Source: an uncultured Clostridia bacterium (GTDB lineage: Bacteria > Bacillota > Clostridia > Christensenellales > UBA1242). From it: 14,398 nucleotides of DNA. Position numbers and translations under genes: made by a program. Below, piece by piece: positions 1 to 7,023 of this stretch; positions within the stretch are counted from its first letter, which is position 1, and the number at the start of each line of letters is the position of its first letter. Below the pieces are notes generated by a model. That model saw only the letters and a program-made list of their open reading frames with translations. It was not told the DNA's origin and ran no database searches. The DNA lies in the NCBI GenBank assembly GCA_944377765.1, contig CALWFX010000022.1, positions 1 through 14,398 on the forward strand, written 5' to 3'.

Positions 1-152
1 GGTTTAACTTCTTCCACTTCTTCAATTGGTGGTTGAACAATCTGTTGCTGAATATTGATTGGTTTATTTATGACTTTTTTATTTTTTTTCTCATTATTTA
101 CTCTTTTCTCAATGTGTGTTTTTTTTGAAAAAACTTCTTTAATCTTCATCAT
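1..152 (-). CDS. N-terminus of an unidentified protein, cut by the window edge
   Basis: An open frame starts at ATG 152 (or the adjacent ATG at 149) and stays open to the window edge, giving about 50 residues. It overlaps the last 14 bases of floA in another frame. A GCGAGG ribosome binding site lies 6 nt before the first ATG, inside the floA coding region, which supports translational coupling. The visible protein begins MMKIKEVFSKK. A Lys/Asn-rich basic stretch runs to about residue 30 and is followed by a Gln/Pro/Glu-rich segment (NIQQQIVQPPIEEVEEVKP). There is no signal peptide or membrane segment in the visible part. I do not recognise the family. It should be cotranscribed with floA. 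The short length and low complexity limit confidence. Confidence 0.6.
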   Translation of the reverse strand, partial: MMKIKEVFSKKTHIEKRVNNEKKNKKVINKPINIQQQIVQPPIEEVEEVK

Positions 153-1152
153 CAAAATCCTCGCTAGTTTCATTTTCATTTAAGCCTAAACCACCAGCAA
201 GTCTATTACGCATTTCAGTATCTGCACGCAAATTTTGGACTTTATAAAAATCTGTCAACTTATCAAATTGCCCTTCATTGATTGCTTTTGTAAGTGATTC
301 TGGGACTTCCATTTCTTTTTCAATAAGTTTAGCCTTCATTTCTTCTGTTCTTGCTTTCATTTCCTGTTCAACAGCCACAGCGGTCAACCTTCTTGCTTCC
401 AAACGATTTTGCTCAATAACACGATTTTTTTCAATAAGTTCTTTTTCTTTTCTTAAAGCAATGTTATTGCCCAAATTAACATCCATAACATCTGCAGAAA
501 CAATCTCATAAAAATTGCCATTATCAACTTCTGCATCGTAAATGGCTTTTGCAAGAATTTCTGGGTTTTGCAATATAAACTTATGGTCTTTTATAGACGC
601 AATCATGGACATTACGCTTTCATTAACTCTGGCAAGTATAGTTTCATCGTTGACAGAAGAAAGCAAGTTTTTCATATTAACCTTTAATGTCAACTTAATT
701 TTGGCATTAATTTCTTGAAGGTCCACACACATTGCAGTTATATAATTTGTTTCAATAATCTTTGAATTTAGGCACTCATGAATGAATGTGTGGATATCTT
801 TACCTGATAAAAACAATTTTTTGTAAGTTTCAAGGTCAATATCAAGTTTGGCATTTTTGCAAGCAATTATGCCTTCAATAAATCTATTATAATCAATATC
901 TGTTGCATGCAAATTTTCAATTTCATCAAGTGAAATGCCAGCATTTCCGCGTCTTGCGGTAATGTATGCGTTTACAATATCAAAAACAGGCAATTTTCTA
1001 AAACGCATTGTTACCAGCCTTCTTGACGATATATGACACTTTGAAAAAAGTGCGATAAAATATGATTTAACTGGCAACAGACTGAAAAGCAAAATAAAAA
1101 AGATAACTAATAAACTTGCAATAACAATAAGTGCAATATATCCACCATTCAT
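139..1152 (-). CDS. floA: Flotillin-like protein FloA
   Basis: 337-residue flotillin-like membrane scaffold of the FloA (YqfA, UPF0365) family; the usual length is about 330. A hydrophobic N-terminal segment (about residues 4-34) anchors it to the inner face of the membrane. An SPFH/band-7-like region follows, with the FloA-typical block ETNYITAMCVDLQEINAKIK and the motif DETILARVNESV. The C-terminal coiled-coil stretch is rich in E/A/K (around EARRLTAVAVEQEMKARTEEMKAKLIEKE) and ends with RADTEMRNRLAGGLG, close to the family's DADTEMRDSFG. Known role: forms membrane foci linked to membrane fluidity, secretion and cell-wall processes. The start is supported by AAGGAG 5 nt upstream and a sigma-A promoter at 1185-1213. 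The sequence is diverged compared with Bacillus FloA, mainly around residues 60-120, but the family call is firm. Confidence 0.93.
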   Translation of the reverse strand: MNGGYIALIVIASLLVIFFILLFSLLPVKSYFIALFSKCHISSRRLVTMRFRKLPVFDIVNAYITARRGNAGISLDEIENLHATDIDYNRFIEGIIACKNAKLDIDLETYKKLFLSGKDIHTFIHECLNSKIIETNYITAMCVDLQEINAKIKLTLKVNMKNLLSSVNDETILARVNESVMSMIASIKDHKFILQNPEILAKAIYDAEVDNGNFYEIVSADVMDVNLGNNIALRKEKELIEKNRVIEQNRLEARRLTAVAVEQEMKARTEEMKAKLIEKEMEVPESLTKAINEGQFDKLTDFYKVQNLRADTEMRNRLAGGLGLNENETSEDFDDED

Positions 1153-1184
1153 ACTAACTCCTTAAGTCATTATCAATTTATTAA

Positions 1185-1213
1185 ATTATACCACACATTG
1201 TTCTCTTTGTAAA
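1185..1213 (-). promoter_or_regulatory. Promoter of floA
   Basis: On the minus strand, -35 TTTACA and -10 TATAAT are separated by 17 nt, and TGTGG sits directly before the -10 (TRTG -16 element). Predicted transcription start is near 1178, giving a leader of about 26 nt that contains the AAGGAG site. Confidence 0.8.
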
Positions 1214-1232
1214 TAGCAAAATAAATTTTATA

Positions 1233-1262
1233 AATATAAAAAGGGAAGTAATTTCTTCCCCT
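1233..1262 (-). terminator. Intrinsic terminator after the first lipoprotein gene
   Basis: Minus strand: GGGAAG, a short A/T loop, CTTCCC, then TTTTTATATTT. The stem is at 1243-1248 and 1255-1260. It lies about 20 nt after the stop of the 1281-3413 gene and separates it from floA. Confidence 0.8.
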
Positions 1263-1280
1263 AATATATTAAAATCAAAT

Positions 1281-3413
1281 TTATTTATCTTCTGGCCAAA
1301 TCCAAACAGTTCCCACTTTAAAATTATAATTTTTGTTGACATTTCCTTTTTCTCTTACAACATCAAAATAAATTTCAATGTAATCAGTTTTTCCAGCAAA
1401 CTTGTCAGGATTGAATGTTGCATATTGACCATAAGAAGATGAATTGTTAAGTTTATAATATTCTCTTGCAGGCGAACTGCCAGTAATATTTATAACACTT
1501 TCATGTTCATTTATAGGTATTCCATTGATATCAGCATTCAAAACCCCATTATCAATATTGGCATCAAAAGACATCTTAACAGGGATTGGCTCCATATATT
1601 GCATTTTTTCACTGCCATAACCGCCTGCAACAGTTTCGTCAGTGGTAAACTGCAACCAATTTTTATCTGGGTCAACTCCAGCACTGAAATCAATGCCTTC
1701 CATTGCAAGACCATATTTAATTGTTCTTTGAACAGGCTCTGATTGTGTTAAAAGGTTATTTTGACTATCGTAATAATTTATGCCAACATTAATGGTTATT
1801 TCGTCATCATAGACAAGTTCTCTATTGGTTGTTCCAGTGTCATAGTATTGGAAAATGAGAATTATATCAGTTAAATTGTATGGGAAAGGCTCTCCATCTT
1901 CTGGCATTTTCAAAACCATGGATTGATATTCTGCTTCTTCAATGTGAGCCATAACATCGCCGTCATCATAGTTTCCATCTTCATCCATAACTGAAATTGA
2001 GAAATAGTCGCCGTCATAATCTACAATTTGAGAAATTGGATAAGCACTATCAATTTTAACTGGTGTGTTTCCATCTACGCCATCACCAATAAGTACTTGT
2101 TCACAAGCATAATTAATTATATTTTCAACAACTTGTTTATATTCTCTGTCAATAACATATGTTTTAACATCTCTTGTTTCTGTGGAACCACTTGCACTAT
2201 CATTTTTGGTTATGTCTGTAACAGTAAACTGAAAAGTCGAATCATAATTCCCTTCATCAACTTTTTCAACACCGATAACATAATCAAGAATAAAACGCTC
2301 TATTTGTGCTTTGTTTTTATCAGTCAAACCAATATAATTACCCATTTTTAAGTAACTATCTTTAACCAATGCCAATGCTTCTTGAATGGAAATGTAATCT
2401 TCGCTCCAACCACCAACAGAAACATGTGGAACAAGAACAGAAATTTCTTCTTCCTCAACTACCACTGTTTCAGCAATATGAGTTATTTGAAAATCAAAAT
2501 ATGGCAAATCTTCTTCAACAGGATTTCCATTGTCGTCAACATAATCATAGCCAAGCACAAACAAATATATTGCATATTCCAAAGCATCTTGATAATCATT
2601 TAACGCGGTAACTTCTGCAAGTTCTGCAACATATTGTTGGTAGTATGGAGAACTTCTATAATAAATTTTTTCATCAGTGCCAGAAGCACCTTCTATTACA
2701 TTTCCCTCTTTATCAATTTGACTTCCATAATAATAATCATGATAATCACCAGGGGTTCCAAAAGTTTCTTGAATATAATCTAAATAACCACTTAATGGAT
2801 CATCTTCAAGACCTTGATAGTAAATTGACATTATATTCTCATTTATACTAAAAGTTCTAAACTCAAAATCAATGCCTAAACTATCAGTATCTGTATTTAG
2901 AATACCTAATTGATATTTCATAGAATCATAATTTTTAAAATTAAATTTCCAACCAGTTAAATCTAAAACAACTTTACCGCTGGTTAAATTACCTTCACTA
3001 TCATAAGCATTTTCAATTTGAGTGATTGAACTTCTTATAGAATCGTATAAATAATTGTTTTTATATGTATACACATCAGTTTCAGAAATTTCTTCGCCTT
3101 TTTCATTACATATTCCACTATTTTCATTTTTTAACAGTGTGTTTTCATACAAACCATCTTCTCCACTTAAATTTGAATATACATTATATAAACTTTGCAT
3201 AATATTTCCTGCAAAAAGATTGTAATAATATTCAGAATTTGTGCCAACTGCATCAGAAATAGAATAGTCACTTGGCTTTCTTAGCACTTTAACACCATCT
3301 AAGTTAAGTGGGTCATTCACACCTTCTCCAAAACTTGGACCACCAGTGCACCCAGCCACAAAAAACATGACTAAACACAAAAAAATAGTTAAAACGCGAT
3401 AACTTTTCTTCAT
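1281..3413 (-). CDS. Large secreted lipoprotein of unknown function (710 aa)
   Basis: The N-terminus MKKSYRVLTIFLCLVMFFVAGC is a classical lipoprotein signal: positive start, hydrophobic core, lipobox V-A-G-C with the lipidated Cys at residue 22. The open frame extends six codons upstream, but those codons coincide with a promoter -10 element, and Lys-Lys directly after this Met is the expected signal-peptide start. The mature protein (about 689 residues) is acidic and rich in Asp, Glu, Tyr and Asn, typical of an exposed surface protein. There are no further membrane segments. The C-terminal third looks beta-rich (alternating hydrophobic stretches ending KNYNFKVGTVWIWPEDK). I recognise no catalytic motif or named domain. 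Its neighbour upstream in transcription is another large lipoprotein gene, so the two may act together. No Shine-Dalgarno sequence is visible; the gene appears leaderless. Confidence 0.85.
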   Translation of the reverse strand: MKKSYRVLTIFLCLVMFFVAGCTGGPSFGEGVNDPLNLDGVKVLRKPSDYSISDAVGTNSEYYYNLFAGNIMQSLYNVYSNLSGEDGLYENTLLKNENSGICNEKGEEISETDVYTYKNNYLYDSIRSSITQIENAYDSEGNLTSGKVVLDLTGWKFNFKNYDSMKYQLGILNTDTDSLGIDFEFRTFSINENIMSIYYQGLEDDPLSGYLDYIQETFGTPGDYHDYYYGSQIDKEGNVIEGASGTDEKIYYRSSPYYQQYVAELAEVTALNDYQDALEYAIYLFVLGYDYVDDNGNPVEEDLPYFDFQITHIAETVVVEEEEISVLVPHVSVGGWSEDYISIQEALALVKDSYLKMGNYIGLTDKNKAQIERFILDYVIGVEKVDEGNYDSTFQFTVTDITKNDSASGSTETRDVKTYVIDREYKQVVENIINYACEQVLIGDGVDGNTPVKIDSAYPISQIVDYDGDYFSISVMDEDGNYDDGDVMAHIEEAEYQSMVLKMPEDGEPFPYNLTDIILIFQYYDTGTTNRELVYDDEITINVGINYYDSQNNLLTQSEPVQRTIKYGLAMEGIDFSAGVDPDKNWLQFTTDETVAGGYGSEKMQYMEPIPVKMSFDANIDNGVLNADINGIPINEHESVINITGSSPAREYYKLNNSSSYGQYATFNPDKFAGKTDYIEIYFDVVREKGNVNKNYNFKVGTVWIWPEDK

Positions 3414-3419
3414 ATAGAT

Positions 3420-3449
3420 AGTATAACACATTTAAAAATAAAAAAACAA
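3420..3449 (-). promoter_or_regulatory. Promoter of the first lipoprotein gene, predicted leaderless
   Basis: Minus strand: -10 TATACT (3420-3425) with TGTGT directly before it, and a weak -35 TTGTTT 18 nt upstream that overlaps the T-tract side of the preceding terminator. Only 6 nt separate the -10 hexamer from the ATG at 3413, so the expected transcription start is the A of the start codon. Confidence 0.6.
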
Positions 3450-3466
3450 GGAATTATCCTTGTTTT
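3433..3466 (-). terminator. Intrinsic terminator after the second lipoprotein gene
   Basis: A perfect 10-bp inverted repeat (AAAACAAGGA at 3443-3452, TCCTTGTTTT at 3457-3466) around a 4-nt loop, followed on the minus strand by a T-rich tract (TTTTTTTATTTTT). It starts 4 nt after the stop codon at 3471. Confidence 0.85.
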
Positions 3467-3470
3467 TTAA

Positions 3471-5141
3471 TTACATACTAAATTCTTTTTCTTCCTTTTT
3501 TTCAACATTTTTAGTTTGTGTGTTAACTTTTGTCTCTTCGTTAACTTTTAAGAAATTCTCTCCTGTTTCAGCAATTTTTTCACTTGAATTTGAAATAACT
3601 TTAACATCTTGTAATTCTTTATCTTTATCATAATTTAATATGTTATTTTTCCATCCATTTCCCAATACTGACGAACTTGCAACTTTATAAATAATCAAAT
3701 TTATATCATTACCTTGTTTTACCAAAACTTTCATTTCAATTCCAAAACTATCGCCCATATCCCAGCCTGCACCAATATCTTCTGTTTCATCTTTAAAACT
3801 CATAAGAATTTGGTCTTTCTCAAAAAGTCCATTTTCAGCACCAATATTTATAAGTGCATCCCAAAATTCTTTATTTTGAGCATAATAATCATCTTGATTA
3901 TAGTTGTCAAAATCACGCCCTGTCCTACTTATATCTTTTGGTCTTAAACTGCTCAAATAAGTTGCTAAATTTTCCAATGTATCATTTTCGTTAAATTCAA
4001 TAGGTACATCACTTGTAAAAAGTGAACGCCTATCAGTTTCATCCATAAGTAATATTAAACGAAAAACATTATTTTCTTCATCATAATAAGACCCCAATTC
4101 TTTACATCTATCATAAAGAATCTTATCACTTACAACTTCAACTATTGTATCATGCACGCCTTGCAAGTTGAATTTTGTTATATATTCGCCATTTTCGTCC
4201 TTTTCCCAGTCTGAACCATCTGCATTTGGCACTCTCATATAAATTTTGTTTGCTTCATTTGCAATTTCTTCGTCAGTAAGTCCATAAACATATTCGTCAG
4301 CTGGATAATCATCAACATATTCATTATTTTCTTGATAATTTTTTGTTTTTATTGTTTCACTGTTAGAGTCAACAAGTTTAAAACTTTCTAAATCATCTTT
4401 ATCTCCAACAACTCTGCTTTCTTTAATAATAATTTCACCATCAGAACCATATACACCATAAATTGTAACACCAATTTGACCATTTTCTTCTCTTTCATTA
4501 AAAGTTTTGAAAATATAACCATTTTCTTCTATTTTCGCTGCTTTAACAAGAGCATCAAAAAATTCTTTATTATTATTATAATATTCCCCAACATCTTCAT
4601 TTCTAAATTCAAACATGCTTGTTGATGTAACCAAATTGTTGCTTTCGGCAATTGCATCGTCCAAATCTTCAAAAGTCATTTCCGCATCTAAATCAACATT
4701 AACCTTATTTGTAACAAATTTTTTCTCATTACCTGCAATTCCAGTATTTTCAATTGTTACATAGTTAAAATGATTCTCCGCATCAATATATGAGAATAAC
4801 TCATTTCCTGCAACATAAATTGCTATATCATCAACAACTGCATCGTGAATTTCTGAAATTTTATATTGATTATCCACAAAAATTAAATTTTTCTCTTCTT
4901 CATCGTCTTTTCCCGGTTCGTCTGGGTCTATAACTGGTTTATCATCTTCCCCTGGTTCATCTGGATCTATAACTGGTTTATCATCTTCCCCTGGAACTGG
5001 GTCTGGATCTGGAAATGTGTCAACATACTCATCATTATCGCCTGAATGATCAGTTGTGCAAGCTGTAAATAAAGACATAGAAGAAAAGCTCATGCAAATT
5101 GCAAGAACAATAGGTAATCCTTTTTTCAATATCCCTTTCAT
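3471..5141 (-). CDS. Secreted lipoprotein of unknown function with internal duplication (556 aa)
   Basis: A signal peptide MKGILKKGLPIVLAICMSFSSMSLFTAC ends in lipobox L-F-T-A-C, with the lipidated Cys at residue 28. The start at 5141 is fixed by AGGAGGG about 8 nt upstream. An upstream GTG extension would run through the promoter and is not used. After the Cys comes an acidic, proline-rich stalk (residues 30-83) with a 13-residue unit (EDDKPVIDPDEPG) repeated in tandem. Two regions, about 96-265 and 327-525, look like diverged copies of one domain: IHDAVVDDI / VHDTIVEVV, EYYNNNKEFFDAL / DYYAQNKEFWDAL, and LVDSNSETIKT / VISNSSEKIAE occur in the same order. A Lys/Glu-rich tail closes the protein. 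No enzyme motif is recognised; an envelope-anchored binding or scaffold role is inference only. Confidence 0.87.
   Translation of the reverse strand: MKGILKKGLPIVLAICMSFSSMSLFTACTTDHSGDNDEYVDTFPDPDPVPGEDDKPVIDPDEPGEDDKPVIDPDEPGKDDEEEKNLIFVDNQYKISEIHDAVVDDIAIYVAGNELFSYIDAENHFNYVTIENTGIAGNEKKFVTNKVNVDLDAEMTFEDLDDAIAESNNLVTSTSMFEFRNEDVGEYYNNNKEFFDALVKAAKIEENGYIFKTFNEREENGQIGVTIYGVYGSDGEIIIKESRVVGDKDDLESFKLVDSNSETIKTKNYQENNEYVDDYPADEYVYGLTDEEIANEANKIYMRVPNADGSDWEKDENGEYITKFNLQGVHDTIVEVVSDKILYDRCKELGSYYDEENNVFRLILLMDETDRRSLFTSDVPIEFNENDTLENLATYLSSLRPKDISRTGRDFDNYNQDDYYAQNKEFWDALINIGAENGLFEKDQILMSFKDETEDIGAGWDMGDSFGIEMKVLVKQGNDINLIIYKVASSSVLGNGWKNNILNYDKDKELQDVKVISNSSEKIAETGENFLKVNEETKVNTQTKNVEKKEEKEFSM
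4915..5010 (-). repeat. 39-bp tandem repeat in a lipoprotein stalk
   Basis: Two nearly identical 39-bp units (4915-4953 and 4954-4992) are followed by a shorter degenerate third copy to about 5010. The unit length is a multiple of three, and the repeat encodes the Asp/Pro/Glu-rich stalk just after the lipidated Cys. Copy number could vary without breaking the frame. Confidence 0.85.
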
Positions 5142-5171
5142 AAAATTATCCCTCCTTACTACTTCATTAAT

Positions 5172-5200
5172 ATTATAACACACTTAAAATTTATATGCAA
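5172..5200 (-). promoter_or_regulatory. Promoter of the second lipoprotein gene
   Basis: Minus strand: -35 TTGCAT, 17-nt spacer, -10 TATAAT with TGTGT immediately before it. Predicted start near 5165 gives a leader of about 24 nt containing AGGAGGG. Confidence 0.8.
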
Positions 5201-5218
5201 TACCCTAAATTTCAAAAA

Positions 5219-6046
5219 CTAACTTTCCTTTTCTCTCATGGAAAAAAACAAATATTGCTGGGCATAGCCCGAAAGTTCACCAAACTCTTTAACTAAATTT
5301 TCTCGAATTTTTTCACGATTTTCAAGCGGTGTATAGAATTTGTTATACATTTGATGAATCCAAGTATCCACAGGAAAAACATCCTTTTTTCCATATCCAA
5401 ACAAAAGAATGCAATCTGCCACTTTTGGACCAACACCAGAAAGTGCAATCAAGTTATTTCTTAATTCCTTTGACGGAAGGTTTCGCCAACTTTCTAATTT
5501 CTCTCTATCAACCTGCCTTACCACTTTATATAGGTAACTTGCTCGATACCCCGCCCCTATATCTTTGAAAAATTTTTCATCAACACTTAATAACTTTTCT
5601 TGAGTTGGAAATGCAAAATAATCTCCCATATTTTCCCCAAGTTTTTCTCTAAGTCTTGATAAAATAAGCTGAATTCTTTTAATATTGTTGTTTGCAGAAA
5701 TTATAAAACTTATTAAAGTCTCAAATAGGTCTTGTTTTAAAATTCTAATACCTTTACCAAAATTAATTGGCTTTTTCAAAATCTCAAACTTATGAAGTTG
5801 TTTTTTAATTAAAGAATAGTCAGTTTTTAAATCAAAAAAATTTTCAAAGTATTTGGTATCTTTTGTTATTATCCTAAAACCACCTTCGTTTTCTTCAATT
5901 TCTGCTTTTTTATCTAAAGAATAAACAACATATCCTTTTTCTGTTTTGTTAAAAGCAAAAATTTGACCGCATTCCAAAATGTCTTTTGCAGAAAAATCTT
6001 CTTTCCCTTGTATTTCTATGTAATTTTCACAAATTTTGTATTTCAT
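5219..6046 (-). CDS. ogg: 8-oxoguanine DNA glycosylase/AP lyase, OGG1 family
   Basis: 275 residues. Removes 8-oxoguanine opposite cytosine in base-excision repair and nicks the abasic site. OGG hallmarks are in order: an N-terminal domain with CGQIFAF (25-32), matching the family GQxFRW block; the helical block ISANNNIKRIQ (116-126), like SNNNIARI of OGG1; and the helix-hairpin-helix GPD motif LSGVGPKVADC (202-212), with the predicted catalytic Lys208 and the catalytic Asp227 in FPVDTWIHQ. Length fits bacterial OGG of the clostridial type, shorter than human OGG1. The start at 6046 has AAAGGA 5 nt upstream. The gene sits between the L27 terminator and the lipoprotein promoter. I see no convincing promoter of its own and no terminator after it, so it may be read partly by read-through from the ribosomal operon. 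Confidence 0.95.
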   Translation of the reverse strand: MKYKICENYIEIQGKEDFSAKDILECGQIFAFNKTEKGYVVYSLDKKAEIEENEGGFRIITKDTKYFENFFDLKTDYSLIKKQLHKFEILKKPINFGKGIRILKQDLFETLISFIISANNNIKRIQLILSRLREKLGENMGDYFAFPTQEKLLSVDEKFFKDIGAGYRASYLYKVVRQVDREKLESWRNLPSKELRNNLIALSGVGPKVADCILLFGYGKKDVFPVDTWIHQMYNKFYTPLENREKIRENLVKEFGELSGYAQQYLFFSMREKES

Positions 6047-6083
6047 GCCTATCCTTTTATTACTAAAACTTCAAAACTAATAA

Positions 6084-6113
6084 AGATATAAAAAAAGAGC
6101 GTAAAACGCCCTT
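6084..6113 (-). terminator. Terminator of the rplU-prp-rpmA operon
   Basis: Minus strand: AAGGGCG, loop TTTTA, CGCTCTT (one G-T wobble), then TTTTTTTATAT. The stem is at 6095-6101 and 6107-6113, 4 nt after the rpmA stop. Confidence 0.85.
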
Positions 6114-6117
6114 AAAA

Positions 6118-6393
6118 TTATTCAGCAATAACTGATACTACTTTTTTGCCATTTGCTGTCCCAAAGTTTACTTTTCCATCTTTGAGAGCAAAAAGTGTGT
6201 AATCTTTACCAATTCCAACATTAGCACCAGGATAAACTTTTGTTCCTCTTTGACGAACGAGAATTGAACCTGCAGTAACATCTTGTCCTGCATAAGCCTT
6301 AACGCCAAGACGCTTTGCTTGAGAATCTCTACCGTTCTTTGTGCTACCGCCACCTTTTTTATGAGCAAAAAGTTGAATATTAAAATACATCAT
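6118..6393 (-). CDS. rpmA: Ribosomal protein L27 (bL27) with cleavable N-terminal extension
   Basis: 91-residue bL27, a component of the 50S subunit near the peptidyl-transferase centre. After the pre-sequence MMYFNIQLF comes the conserved mature start AHKKGGGSTKNGRDSQAKRLG, followed by the L27 core with ILVRQRGTKVYPGANVGIGKDYTLFA. The extension corresponds to the Firmicutes type (LQFF in Staphylococcus aureus) removed by the Prp protease, encoded directly upstream. The start at 6393 was chosen because GGAGGT lies 8 nt before it; the second ATG (6390) is also possible. A longer in-frame extension to 6438 has no ribosome binding site of its own. The start overlaps the last 14 bases of prp, and the ribosome binding site lies inside prp, so the two are translationally coupled. 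Confidence 0.96.
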   Translation of the reverse strand: MMYFNIQLFAHKKGGGSTKNGRDSQAKRLGVKAYAGQDVTAGSILVRQRGTKVYPGANVGIGKDYTLFALKDGKVNFGTANGKKVVSVIAE

Positions 6394-6712
6394 CTTTTTT
6401 GACCTCCATTTTAAAATAGTTACCATATTCCTTGGCAATCTCCTGAAGACTTATTTGCATACTTTTCAGCATAAATTGTGCTTTTTCATTATCAAAATCA
6501 GCATTTTGCAACTTAAATTTCAAATAACCATCAGAAATTTCCACAAACGCATTAAGTTTTAGCACTTCTGTAATTCCTGTAACAGCCATTTGAGTTGCTG
6601 TTGAAATTGCACTGCACACAATATCACTGCCTTCTTCCGCATACCCAGAATGTCCAGAAACTTCAAATCCAAGAATATGATTTTTGTTTTTGTAAATTAC
6701 AATCTTAGTCAT
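6380..6712 (-). CDS. prp: Ribosomal-processing cysteine protease Prp (YsxB family)
   Basis: 110 residues, the usual length. Prp removes the N-terminal extension of L27 before ribosome assembly. The signature GHSGYAEEGSDIVCSAIS contains the predicted catalytic pair His21 and Cys33. It lies between rplU and rpmA, the standard position in Bacillota. Only 2 nt separate it from the rplU stop, and there is only a weak AAGATG ribosome binding site, so translation probably depends on coupling to rplU. Its 3' end overlaps the rpmA start by 14 nt. The conserved signature, length and position make the call firm. Confidence 0.95.
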   Translation of the reverse strand: MTKIVIYKNKNHILGFEVSGHSGYAEEGSDIVCSAISTATQMAVTGITEVLKLNAFVEISDGYLKFKLQNADFDNEKAQFMLKSMQISLQEIAKEYGNYFKMEVKKDDVF

Positions 6713-6714
6713 AA

Positions 6715-7023
6715 TTACATCTTGATTGAAACAATCTTAAGTTCTGTCCAAGGTTGTCTGTGTCCTTGTTTCTTGCGTTCGTTTTTCTTTGGCTTATATT
6801 TGTAAACAACAATTTTATCGCCTTTACCTTGAGCAAGAACTTCGGCTACAACTTCAGCACCTTTAACGGTTGGTGTTCCAGCAACTGTTTTTCCATTATC
6901 AGAAACCAAAAGAACATCTAAGTTAACTTTATCGCCAACAGCATTTGAAAGTCTTTCAACTTTAATTGTGTCGCCTTCTGTAACATTGTATTGCTTTCCA
7001 CCAGTTTGAACAATAGCAAACAT
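6715..7023 (-). CDS. rplU: Ribosomal protein L21 (bL21)
   Basis: 102 residues, beginning MFAIVQTGGKQYNVTEGD and ending with the family's HRQPWTELKIVSI. It binds 23S rRNA in the 50S subunit. An earlier ATG (7029) exists in frame, but the strong AAGGAGGT site ends only 1-2 nt before it and sits 8 nt before the ATG at 7023. Family members also start M-Y/F-A-I, so 7023 is chosen. First gene of rplU-prp-rpmA, preceded by a consensus promoter and a leader of about 100 nt that probably gives autoregulation. Confidence 0.96.
   Translation of the reverse strand: MFAIVQTGGKQYNVTEGDTIKVERLSNAVGDKVNLDVLLVSDNGKTVAGTPTVKGAEVVAEVLAQGKGDKIVVYKYKPKKNERKKQGHRQPWTELKIVSIKM

Noticed and set aside
4915..5010. 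Short direct repeats as a possible CRISPR array
   Set aside because: The copies are directly adjacent without spacers, number only two to three, and keep the reading frame of a lipoprotein.
6394..6438. Extended rpmA start giving 106 residues
   Set aside because: The added residues are the shifted reading of prp codons and lack a ribosome binding site; GGAGGT points to 6393.
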